Source: Ariolimax columbianus (Eukaryota > Mollusca > Gastropoda > Stylommatophora > Arionidae). Taken from it: a stretch of DNA of 64,000 nt. The notes under the pieces are model-generated. The model had not been told where the DNA came from, searched no databases, and saw only the letters and a program-made list of their open reading frames with translations. The position numbers and the translations under genes were made by a program. The stretch is from assembly GCA_036924085.1 (NCBI GenBank), contig JAVGWX010000004.1:75953590-76017589 (forward strand). Reading direction: 5' to 3'. Below are positions 1 through 9,887 of this stretch, piece after piece; positions within the stretch are counted from its first letter, which is position 1; each line of letters starts with the position of its first letter.

Positions 1-39
1 ATGAGGTGACTTAAATACAAGTTTACACATTCATGAATG

Positions 40-260
40 GAAAGGATAAATTAGACTATATCAAGTTTTTCAAAGTACAGCCGGCCACAAGAACAAAAGG
101 GCACAGCTTCAAATTGTTTAAAGACAAGTCCCTATTAAATATTAAGACATATTTCTTTAGTCAGAGAGTGGGGAATGCTTGGAATGCATTGCCATAGGAT
201 GTGTAACAGAGTTACAAGGGTCCAACGAGCCAACGTCATGGAAGCCCTGAAAATACCGTT
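40..260 (+). mobile_element. 3' end of a CR1/L2-like LINE (fragment)
   Basis: A broken + strand frame reads GHSFKLFKDKS followed by FFSQRVGNAWNALP. This is the usual ending of CR1/L2-type LINE reverse-transcriptase proteins (basic GHSLKL block, then FFSxRVxxxWNxLP). Only the C-terminal tip is present and stops follow it, so it is a dead fragment. The clade assignment is by motif only. Confidence 0.55.
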
Positions 261-469
261 CGTGGTACCCACACATAACTTGAGAGCTCTGTCGGTGAGG
301 TTGAGTTCATTGAACGGGTCATTGTCTTTAATTCTCAAACAGTACAGTTTAAGACTGTCCAGTGAAAATGGTTACAATCCCACGATTTCTACTGGGAAAT
401 CCACGACCTCTAGATCACATAGTAGGTTGATAAACAAGTTCTGGCGACATGCCAGTTCAAATAAAGTTT

Positions 470-730
470 GAAGAAATTAAACTCGAGAAAATAGAAGTCA
501 TTGACAAAAGTGAGGACTGGCTGATAAATCTGTACATTTTTCAAGATACTTCGTTTCTTTGTAGCTTGACTCCACTTCCCTCTTTCCACACCTTGTCGAA
601 TGCTTTCTCTAGATCCGTCCAAACCACTACTGCATGCTTTTTCTCTTGGTAAGCATGCTATATTTCCTGTGTAATGAGAGTAATCTGGTCCTCAGTGGGC
701 ATCATCATGTAGCATGTCCTTTATAGAACG
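470..730 (-). mobile_element. Jockey-type LINE reverse-transcriptase fragment
   Basis: Reading the - strand from about 700 to 480 gives a degraded frame with DQITLITQEI, then VVVWTDLEKAFDKVW. This is reverse-transcriptase motif A with its first catalytic aspartate. It closely resembles the same region of the LINE copies at 7263-8502 and 16760-20640. The fragment abuts an RTE-type LINE on the same strand. Bases 260-470 hold nothing I recognise. Confidence 0.55.
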
Positions 731-739
731 TCGCTCCCA

Positions 740-2760
740 TCACAGTCTATCTGAAAGAAACTCGTTCCCTTGCCAAAACACCAGCTTCCGCCACTGTCAT
801 ACTCAGGCATTCCTGGATATCTTGGTGCCATCGTCTTCTTGGTCTACCCCTTCCTCTTTTGCCTGGCACCATACCTTCCATCACCGTTCTCTCGAGACCG
901 TTGTGTCTCTTGATGTGACCAAAGTATTTGCATTTTCTAGCCAAAATGGAATTGATAAACCAGTTCTCCTCTATGCTCAGGTCTTGCCGAATGTCTATAT
1001 TTGTTCTTTTCTCTGTCCAGTGTATTCTGAGGATCTTTCTTTAACATTTTGACTCGAAGGATTCGATTCTTTGTCTAGAAGTTTTGGTAATCGTCCATGC
1101 TTCACAGCCATAAGCTGCCACAGGAAAAACACAGGCTCTCAAGACTTTTACTTTTATCGTTTTGTTGGTGGCCTGCCATAATTTCTTCAGGCTGTTCAGT
1201 CTCTGCATTGCCATAGCTAGTCTTCTTCGGATTTCTTTCGAGCAGTCACCATTTTTGTCAATTATGGAGCCCAGATATTCAAAATGTGTAACCTGATCTA
1301 TTTCCTCACCACCCACTGTAAATTTATGCTGACATTGTATTTTATCGGTGGTCATTATCTTTGTTTTGTTTATGTTTATGAACAGATTTTGATCTTCACT
1401 ATGTCCATTAACGGCTGAAAGTAGCTGCTCTAGTCCTTCCGCACTTCTTGATAGTATCACTGTGTCATCTGCGTATCGTAACTCTGGAATCTCGTACCAA
1501 TCGTAAATGGGTCAAAACTTTCAATATTCTCATCTTCTCGTATATTTCTCATTATGCATTCCGCATATATGTTGTGCAGAGAAGGTGAGAGGATACATCC
1601 CTGTCGGACTCCCTTTTCTACTGCAAACCAATCTGATGTTTGCCCAGATACTCGGACAGCGGCTTGTTGATCTTGGTATAATGTTTCAATGAGATGGACT
1701 ATATGCAAAGGAAACCCCATTTCCTTCATGATTCTCCATAGATTTTGATGTTTTACCGTGTCGAAGGCCTTAGTGTAATCAATGAAACATGTGTACAGGT
1801 CTACATTAAACTCTCTACATTTTTCATAGATATTCCTTAAATTGAATATGTGGTCATGGGTCCCTCTGTCTTTCCTAAAACCTGCCTGGACTACGTGAAT
1901 TTCAGATTCAAACCTTTTCTCTATCCTTCTTAATATGATTCGCGAGAGTATCTTGCTAGCATGGCTGATCAGTGCGATAGTTCGGTAGTTTGTATACAGC
2001 TTCAGGTTGCCTTTTTTGGGGAGGGGAATATAAATTGATTTCTTCCATGTTTCTGGCCACTCTGCACTGTGCCATATCTGTTTACACAGCTTGTGATAGA
2101 CTCGAGCACATGCCTCTCCTCCTGCTTGTATTAGCTCTGCTGGGATATCATCACATCCTGGGGACTTTCCCTTTTTCAGGCTTTTAATTGCAGAGCGTAA
2201 TTCTTCCAATGTTGGTTCAGGTTCTTTCTCATCCTTTGGTAGGATTGTAACCGAGCGCTTTGTGCTATCTCCATACATGGTTCTGCAGTACTCTCTCCCT
2301 CTATTCAGTATGTCTTGGGTTTCTGTTAATGTGTTATCCTCTTTGTCATTTATGACATGTGGAACCGGAAGGAATTCCCTTATCAGTGTGCTTATTGCTT
2401 TGAATGCATCTCTTTCTCTGTCTTGTTGTTGTAGGTTTTCTATATCCTTACATGTTTCTACTATGTATCTTCTTTTATCATTTCTTTTGCAGTCGAGATC
2501 AAAATCTCCCTTGCGTACGATGTCAACTCCTCAGATGTCATCTCTTCCTCTATAGCAAGCAACGCCTCAAATTTGTTTTCTACTTTGATGTTGTATTCAG
2601 TAGGTATTGCCGATAGATCGAAGCGTATTGGCTGGCAACCCTTGTCAATCCTACGCAGTCTTGTTTGGAAAACTGCAAACAGCAATTCGTGGTCCGTATC
2701 GCAGTCTGCTCCTGGCAGCGTTTTTGTCGCCAGCACATTTGATCTCCAGTGGGAATGTGT
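740..2760 (-). mobile_element. RTE/BovB-like LINE, 5'-truncated and frameshifted
   Basis: Three - strand frames in order make one LINE protein. 2736-2461 holds the end of the endonuclease (GADCDTDHELL, with the catalytic DH) and the linker. 2278-1457 holds reverse-transcriptase fingers and palm: LKKGKSPGCDDIPAELIQ, CFIDYTKAFDTVKH as motif A, VRQGCILSPSLHNIYAE as motif B. 1460-1041 resumes after a frameshift beside the catalytic YADD box and runs through FEYLGSIIDKNGD to YGCEAWTI. The tail at 944-747 has the basic RGRGRPRRRWHQDI element typical of RTE 3' ends. The frameshift at the active site and the missing 5' endonuclease make this copy inactive. Confidence 0.8.
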
Positions 2761-2764
2761 TTTC

Positions 2765-3182
2765 TAAATCTTTTTTTTTATTTTTTTTTATTTTATGTGT
2801 TTGCCTCACTAGTTTCTACTGGCGGAGGCGCGCCTATTCCACCCCAGACCGTAGTCAATTTGGGCGATATTAAGACGCATAAACCAGTGCTTGGATGCGT
2901 GTGTGTATCTGTTTGTACCTAGCCTGGTATTTCCGTGATGTTCCTCCCGTTGTTCCTCGCTTTTGATGTTCCTAGTTGTCCGCCGTAGGTATTTGCATAA
3001 ATATGCACAATAGTTTTCCTGGGACCATTTTTATTTTCTGTCATACTTGATTCGGATCTCTTTTCTTTTTTTTTTGTTTTTTTGTTTCCTGATTTCTTTC
3101 TTTCTTTTTTATTTTTTATTTTTTATTTTTTTTTTTTGTCCCCTCTTTCCTTCCTTTTTTTTTTTTTTTTTTTTTTCCTTCT

Positions 3183-3219
<37 letters not shown>

Positions 3220-3222
3220 TAA
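2765..3222. repeat. T-rich low-complexity tract ending in oligo(T) then oligo(A)
   Basis: 2765-2800 is T-rich. 3055-3180 is a pyrimidine tract with long T runs, followed after a few bases (ccttctattt) by about 29 consecutive A at 3187-3215. The T block and A block are inverted repeats able to pair. No credible coding potential; open frames here are homopolymer artefacts. Confidence 0.8.
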
Positions 3223-3229
3223 AGCCCCC

Positions 3230-3840
3230 TCATACATTTTATACACAATTGTGAAGATAGCAGTGTAGTGAGGTGTACAACGATAATGAATGAGATGGAA
3301 TGATTGGGAAATATAACAAACAATATACTTGATACATAAGGATTAAGAGTACAATATAAATTAATTGAAAAGTGTCTTCCTTCTGTTGTGAGGCCCATCT
3401 GTGTTGACTTCCTTCTGTCTGGTCTTGGTGTATCAGGTTTTGCCTGCTCTCATATTTTTCCATCGCATTCATGTACTCCAACTTGTAAGCGATTCACTGA
3501 TTTGTGTGTCCCCTTGTAGATCCCTCATCTCACCTGTGCCCTCTAGCTCTCGCAGTCAATTATGTGTTGAATGTGTGGTAGGCTCAGGAACAGAAGAACA
3601 ATAGAAAGGTAGATAATTGATTAAATAATTATAGATACAAAAAGGTTGATGTAATAGTAGTATAATTATATTAAGTGTGGATATATAGTGGTGAGGATGC
3701 CCGCAGAAGGGATATACATATATAAACCTATAAATACATACATAAGTGTAAATTAAAATGTCCACATATATATACTCATTCGTACATATCTACACACCTA
3801 CATATCTACACACCTACATATGTGCACATCTACATGTGTG
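3230..3840. other. No gene recognised
   Basis: AT-rich sequence. A short - strand frame at 3481-3239 is open but matches no family I know. Around 3765-3840 is a short imprecise run of tacatatctacacacc-type repeats. Confidence 0.4.
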
Positions 3841-3844
3841 CACA

Positions 3845-4601
3845 CTGTAGCGTTCGTGATTTGTCACACCCACTTGCTACATAACCGATGGAATCCTGCT
3901 TGCTGTGGGATTAATATGTGCTTTGCTTTCAGGTGCCACATCAGTCTGGTGTTTATCATGCGCTCAATCGGTTTACCTACACAGCTCAGTAAACTGATAG
4001 GCCTGTATCTATTTCCGTCTGTTCTATCTTTGTCTTTCTTTGGTACTGGTATAATTATAACATCATTCCATGCCTGCGGTACAATTCTCCTTTTCCAGCT
4101 ATGGTTTAGGACTGACAGTAACTTCCGCATTGCTGTTTGACTCAACCCCATCAGCATTTCATTTGTTATCCCATCTTTTCCGGGGGATTTCTTTTTCCTT
4201 AGTTCCTATGGCCTCATCAATTTAATTCAATGTTAGTTTTGACATCATATACTTCTCTGGTGTAATCTTGATGTTGTCGTGGCTCTTTTGTTCTTCACTT
4301 ATGTCTGTATGCCTGTCTGTAGGGACATCAATATGGTTTGCTCTAGCATAAAGTTCTATAAAAGCGTTTGCTGCTTTTTTTCCCGGTAGGTAGGCATGTT
4401 GTCACCTTGCTTGATGGTAATTTATTTATTTGATAGTAATTCGTCATTCATGGCTCTGACTAATTTCCAAAGTTTGTTCCAATCTCTATCTAGATTAAGG
4501 TTTTCTGTTTTTTTCTTTCCAACCTTCTCTTGTTATTTGGTTCAGTGATCTTTTGTATTTTGCAGTGATGTTCTTGAGGGAGATATTTGCTTCAATTTAT
4601 T

Positions 4602-4654
<53 letters not shown>

Positions 4655-5730
4655 GCTGTGTATGTGCTTGTGTAGCGTATGTAACTTCATCCTCGACTTT
4701 CTGCAATTCTTGATTCCAATATGGCTTATAGTTTTTCCTTGCACCTCTTGGATGGTCTCGGTGGCTGCTTACAGTATTGCTTTGCTTAGGCTTTCCACTA
4801 TAAGTTTCATATTGTTATTTCGTGTGTTGATAGTTTCACACAGTCCATCTGTCAGCATTGCAAATCTGTCCCAGTCGGCTCGTCTGTAGTTACAACGCGG
4901 GAGTGGTTTTATTTCCTGGGGGCCCCCTTCCATATCAATATCTAGCCTAATTGACCTGTGGTCGCTACCTGCCAATTGGTTGTGCACCTGCCAATCTATT
5001 TTGTGATGGATATCCCCCATTGAGAATGCCATGTCTGGAGTGGAGGTTGTATGCCATCTTCTGGAATAGAAGCTAGGACTTTCGTCCGGCCTATTGATAA
5101 GATATAGATTTGTGTCTATCTCCCAGTCTTCCACTTCATCCCCTCTGCTGTCTGTGTCTGAATATCCCCCTCTCCAAGTGACTGTTAAAGTCTCCATTCA
5201 CTAGGCAGCTGGGGTCATTGATTTCGATACTAGAGAGTGACAGGTCGTTGTTGGGTGGGTCTTGCAGGTTTAAGATGCGGATGTTCGTTTCTTGTGTCAT
5301 TATGACGACTCCTACAATTTCTGCTTGTCAGATGTGATTTACAGATACTGCGCTACTTGGTATGGAGTTTCGTGTCAGCATCAGAACCCCTCCTCTGTGA
5401 CCTTCTCTATCAAGTCCGAAGGTCTGGTATCCTCTGATTGAAAATCTGTGGTTACTATCGAGGTGTATCTCTTGGGTACATGCCACGTCTATCTTGCCTT
5501 CGTACAGACGGCTTGTTAGGGGAACTTTCTTGTTAAGAACTCCCTCTGCATTCCACTGTAGTATTTTGAGTGTCTTGGTTTTTTTGGTTAAAAGCTCTTG
5601 CCCCATCTTCTTGTGCCTTGACTCCACATCACATGGATGAGTGACCACCAGTAGCATCAGGTGGGCCCCCTCCAGGCGTGGGGCGCGGCACTCTCTCCGC
5701 CTGGTGGGGCTCCACAGGATAAGCGCCATA
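3845..5730 (-). mobile_element. Jockey-type LINE, endonuclease plus start of reverse transcriptase, 3'-truncated
   Basis: 5729-5328 encodes the start of an APE-type endonuclease (LKILQWNAEGV with the catalytic N and E region, ACTQEIHLD, then RGGVLMLTRN). 5197-4769 holds the second half with TSTPDMAF and the SDHRSI catalytic histidine box. 4157-3864 holds the start of the reverse transcriptase with RYRPISLLSCVGKPIERM and ILIPQQAGF. The protein breaks before motif A, so the 3' half is lost. A (CT)n tract sits in the linker. It is the same family as the copies at 7263-8990 and 16760-20640. Confidence 0.8.
4603..4650. repeat. (CT)n microsatellite
   Basis: About 24 perfect CT dinucleotides within the linker region of the LINE at 3845-5730. 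The other copies lack it, so it grew after that copy inserted. Confidence 0.97.
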
Positions 5731-6050
5731 CTGTCTTCTTCTAAATTGTGATTTCATTATACAGTGATTTACGTTGCACTGTTTCGTTAGGCCTGTGGCC
5801 CAGTGCATCCGATTTAAACAGGTGTTTCTGTAGGGTTGCCCTCCTTAGTGTTTGGCTGTCCCCAGTTTTGAGGTCAGAGTTATATCTCTTAGGAAAGTTG
5901 TCTTGCAGGACTATCGAGTTTTCCCCACCCGGGTTTAATTCAGGTTTTCCATCCTTTACGTTGTGCTATCAACCAGTACTGCCAAGCTCCTCCTTCCAGA
6001 ATTTGCTCCCTGGTTTTTCCACCGCGTTTGCTCACGTAGTTTAGCCAGCC
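5731..6050 (-). repeat. RepD dispersed element, GAA-tailed
   Basis: Read on the - strand this ends in an agaagaagacag tail at the 5727-5741 boundary. It shares a block (CTGTGGCCCAGTGCATCCGA on the + strand, near 5803) with 12822-13070, and more distantly with 20745-20865. The A+G-rich tail is typical of elements moved by the Jockey-type LINEs here, whose 3' ends also finish in GAAGAAG. No long reading frame is present. Confidence 0.5.
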
Positions 6051-6059
6051 ATTCAAAGC

Positions 6060-7262
6060 TGTTTCCCGGAGGATGGCGCTTAGAGCCACACGGGAGTTAG
6101 TCAGGAGTGGGGGGGGGGGGACGGACGGACCAAATAGGGTCCAGGCCTTCCTATGCTGCTTGGAAGAGACTACCTCTCACCGTGAGTTACTATCTCTTAC
6201 ACAATCCTGTCCTATCCCCCCAAATATGCATTTGATCCCATCAGTTCTGCTCTACACCACCTCTTCCTTCAGGTCTGGAGGATAGGAAATGTTCCAACCG
6301 ACTGACGTGATGGGATAGTTGTCGCCTTTTACAAAGGAAAGTAGTAGCCGCAAGGACTGCAACAACTCCAACAAGGCCAATAACTCTGCTTTCAGTTCCA
6401 GGCAAGATATTCGTTCACTTGCTGCTGGTCCGACTGAAACCGCTGCTGGTTTCAAAACGTCGCCCACATCAGTCAGGTTTCAGGCCAAGTCGATCAACAG
6501 TGGATGTCAACCTCGCGCTCCGTCTCCTGGCAGAGTTACGCCTCGCATTTACTTGCCCCCTTTGCGCTGCGTACTTGGACTTAAAGGCGACCTTCGACTC
6601 GGTGGACAGATCGGTGCTATAGAAAGTCATACAAGGCATCGCAACTCCTGCTCCTCTTCTAGTCTTGATTAAAGAGTTGCATATGAATACCAGGGCCAGA
6701 ATCTGTTTCGGGAGCACTCTCTCTGAAAGGTTCCCAACATCTACGGGCGTCAGACAGGGCTGCGTCCTTGATCCCGATCTGTTTTGTCGGGCTGTCGACT
6801 GGCTCCTGGACCGCCTCAGCTCTAGTACCATGGATTCACTATTCACCAAACGTGCATCACTAACTTCGTCTACGCGGATGGCATAGTCCTGCTAAGCCCG
6901 AATAGCACAGCGCTGCAACAGCCTCTTGAGTATCTGGATAGTACAGCTCAAAATATGGGACTATCAATCTCATGGACGAAGACCAACATTCAGTATCTTG
7001 GCTCTGATACAAGGTCCCAGAACATAGCAGTTCGCGGTCACACAGCTGAGAGCGTAATGAACTTTCTTATCTCGGAAGCACGTCATCTGATGGATGCAGT
7101 AGCCCAGATATGTCAAGATGGATCGGCTTTGCTGCTTCGGTGATGAACAAACTCCGCTGAGTGGGGAATAATAGTAGATTATCACTGAGTTCAAAGCTGC
7201 GTATTTACCAGTCGTGTGTGATTTCAGTTCTAATGTTTGGAGCCGAAACCTGGATTCTGTTG
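6060..7262 (+). mobile_element. Old + strand LINE, reverse-transcriptase portion (5' part of a split element)
   Basis: Broken + strand frames give FVYADGIVLLSP (a decayed YADD box) near 6866, MGLSISWTKTNIQYLG near 6955 and VLMFGAETWILLKK near 7220. This is the order reverse-transcriptase active site, thumb, then the GAETW motif of RTE-like LINEs. Many stops mark it as ancient. The sequence is interrupted at about 7262 and resumes at about 8991. A G run sits at 6108-6120. Confidence 0.6.
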
Positions 7263-8502
7263 AAAAAAGGACATTTTAAAACTCGTAGGTCATCTGCATA
7301 TAGTGCACTGTGTACTCTTTTAGGAATTTCTGTGATTATATCATTGATATATACGAGGAACAGCATGGGTGAGAGTATTCCACCTTGTAGAACTCCTTGT
7401 TCCATTTTCATCTTTTTGCTGAGGTGTCCTTGGAGTTGCACTCTTGCTGTCCTGTTATCTAGATAGTCAATGATCCACTTGTACATGTTGTTGGTTACAC
7501 CCATTTGCAGTAGTTTCAGTTTTAACCTGCTCTTCCATATTTTATCAAAGACTTTTTCTTGGTCTATCCAGACTACCAGTGTTTTCTTTTTTTCTTGAAA
7601 TGCATCTTCTATCTCCTGCGAGATATATGTCACCTGATCTTCGGTCGATCTGTTTCTACGAAAACCTGCTTGCTGGGGGATAAGTAAATTCTTTGATTCC
7701 ATATGCCAGGTTATTCTAGTGTTAACTATTCGTTCCATTAGTTTCCCCACACAGCTGAGTAGACTAATAGGTCTGTAACTGCCTGGCTTCATGTTGTATT
7801 TCCCATGTTTAAGGATGGGGATAGTCCTTGCCTCCTTTCACACTGTGGGGACAGTTCCTTGTTTCCAGCTTGTGTTAAAGATGAGTAGCAGTTTGTTCTT
7901 TGCTACTTCTCCCATGTTAGAGAGCATTTCATTAGTGATGCCATCCTTTCCTGGGGCTTTTCTCTTCTTGGCTGACTCCAATTCTGTCTTGGTGATACTA
8001 TCAGCTGTTCCTCAGGTACTCGCATTGAGTGCTTCATGTGGCTTATTTCTTTCATATTATACCTTTTTATGTCTGCTGGGATTTTGTTTCTACTTGTTTT
8101 TGCATAATTTTGGATTAGAACATCCGCTGCTTTTTTCCCAGTTAGTACCTTTTCTTCATTTTCAATCGCAATTGTTGGCTTGTAGCTGTTTTCGTTACTC
8201 AAGGCCTTTGCTAGCTTCCAGGGTTTCTTGTCTCTCTATCAAAGTTGAGGGTTTCTGTATGCTCTTGCCAGCTTTTTCTGCATGCTTGGTTGACTGTTTT
8301 CCTATATCTTGCAGCAGCTGCCTTGAGTGCGATGTTGCTTTCTTGATTTTGGCCAGTTTCCGCTCTTTCTCTTGCCTCTTTTAGTTGAAGTTCCATCTGT
8401 TGCACTTCAGGTGACCAATTCGGTTTGTAATTTCTTCTGGCGCCTCTTGGGATGTTCTCCATTGCTGCCTTTAGAATACACTGGTTGAATTTTTCCACCA
8501 TC
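7263..8502 (-). mobile_element. Inverted 5' segment of a twin-primed Jockey-type LINE
   Basis: On the - strand, 8384-7900 carries the linker. 7792-7205 carries the reverse transcriptase with PGSYRPISLLSCVGKLMERI, LLIPQQAGFRRNRSTEDQ, LVVWIDQEKVFDKIW (motif A) and LYADDLRVL (motif C). It is nearly identical to the copy at 18585-20000. The homology stops abruptly at about 8502, where + strand sequence from the far 3' part of the same element begins. The open frame has a few indels. Confidence 0.8.
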
Positions 8503-8990
8503 GATGCCATCCCACTGTAATATTGAAGGCAATGAAGCTGCAGACAAACTAGCAAAGAGTGGAGAGGAGCATTCCCACAAACAGACTTGAGTATCATATA
8601 TAATGAGGACAAGACCATAATTAAAGCTATCTTCGGGGTAAAATGGGCTGATCAACACCCCGACTTGCGAAAAGAAGACAGCTACTATAACTTAACTAGA
8701 GAAGAGCAAGTCATCATCTTCAGACCGAGAACTGGGCATAACAGACTCAAGAGTTATCTTTACAACAAAATGAGGATTGGGACAGATGACAGGTGCCCAT
8801 GTGGGGAGCACATCTTGACCGTGGAACACATCCTATAAAGCTGCATGCTTAGTAAGGAAAAGAGAGAACAATACTGGCCTCGTGAGACAGATATGAGACA
8901 GAAGCTGTATGGAGATGAAACAGCCTTACAAACAACGGTGTCCTTTGTAAGAGAAACCGGAACCTTGATCTGAGGATGAACGAAGAAGAA
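8503..8990 (+). mobile_element. 3' segment of the same twin-primed LINE (RNase H end and C-terminal tail)
   Basis: The + strand reads the end of an RNase H domain (NIEGNEAADKLAKSGEEH), then at 8587-8838 the C-terminal tail: WADQHPDLRKEDSYY, FRPRTGHNRLKSYLYNK, MRIGTDDRCPCGEH. It ends in a GAAGAAGAAG tail at 8981-8995. It is the sense-oriented partner of the inverted 7263-8502 piece. Compared with the 16760-20640 copy, about 1.4 kb between the YADD box and the RNase H end is missing. Confidence 0.8.
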
Positions 8991-9370
8991 GAAAATACGC
9001 GCAAACAGCGGTGTATGCTTGGAATTCGTTAGTACGATCTCGTACGTAATGTTGAGGTCTCTACTATGACTAACCTCTCAACTGTATCAGAAGTCCTGGA
9101 CAGGCGTCGCCTTTCCATGTTTAGACATGTTGTCCGACTGGATCATGAAGTTCCAGCTCATCAGATACTTCTCAATGCAGTTCAAAGTGCTAAGGGTATC
9201 TAACCAGCTGGCTGGAAGCGCGGAAGAGGCCGTCCCCGAAACACATGGCTTCAACAGAAGGCAACTCACCCCCCTCCCTCCTTATAGACGAAGTCTGGCA
9301 GAGCGCCGTTTTGACTGGTCATGGTGGCGTTCGACGGACGCAACGGGCCTCAGATGTCGAGGCGAACATT
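8991..9370 (+). mobile_element. 3' part of the split old + strand LINE
   Basis: Resumes the element broken at 7262. The + strand frame reads RKQRCMLGIR, VRNVEVSTMTNLS, RRRLSMFRHVVRLDHEVPA and then GWKRGRGRPRNTWL, the C-terminal order of RTE-like LINEs after the AETW motif. Scattered stops and frameshifts are present. Joining the two halves across 7262/8991 restores a collinear element. Confidence 0.6.
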
Positions 9371-9374
9371 ATTA

Positions 9375-9735
9375 TTATGTTGTGGCCATCATCGCTTCTC
9401 GATGGCCAAAGCAACAAAAAACAATGTATGTATGTATGTGTGCAGGGGAGGGGGGGGGGGGGGGTTGTGTATGTGTGGGGTGCGATCGAATCCCGTAAGT
9501 TTCAAGCGACTCCTTGTCTCACGGGAGGTAAGACCAGAGTGTCTGCATCCCGAGTTACCTCCAGTCGTCTCAACCAATAGTCTTGCCACTTATTCAAGGT
9601 AACTCGGATAAGAGTGAGATTGATGACCAGCACATAATCTTGCTCACTATAATACAAATACAGCGCACATCACATTGTAAAGACAAAACCGTCTGATGTT
9701 GTGACCATAATCGCTTCGTAATGGGCAATAACTTA
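9375..9735 (+). repeat. RepC dispersed repeat (copy 1)
   Basis: From the gcgatcgaatcccgtaagtt block to aagacaaaaccgtctgatgt this matches 61255-61540 almost throughout. A short tatgtatg run and a G run at about 9447-9463 precede the homology. The cgaatcccgta motif resembles a degenerate B box. It ends about 100 bases before the THYN1 start codon. Confidence 0.65.
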
Positions 9736-9737
9736 TG

Positions 9738-9745
9738 TATATAAA
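9738..9745 (+). promoter_or_regulatory. TATA-like motif upstream of THYN1
   Basis: TATATAAA lies about 97 bases before the candidate ATG at 9842 and just after the end of the RepC copy. A core-promoter role is inference: the spacing is compatible but nothing else confirms it. Confidence 0.25.
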
Positions 9746-9841
9746 GCATTTTATTTTAGATTTGATTCTTATAAATGTAGCTGCAGCTTTTATAATAGTT
9801 TAGCGGGAGTTTTTGTTTTTTACATCGCAATCATTTTCAGT

Positions 9842-9887
9842 ATGGCACCGAAAAGGAGATTTGAAGTATTAGAGCAAGATACCGTTG
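9842..9887 (+). CDS. THYN1: THYN1 candidate exon 1 (start codon)
   Basis: ATG at 9842 opens MAPKRRFEVLEQDTV, a basic PKRR start like that of other THYN1 proteins. Ending at 9887 before gttggt leaves one base over, exactly what exon 2 needs to complete a Glu codon. The donor is a weak match, and a phase-0 donor four bases earlier is also possible, so the exact 3' edge is uncertain. An alternative start further upstream cannot be excluded. Confidence 0.5.
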
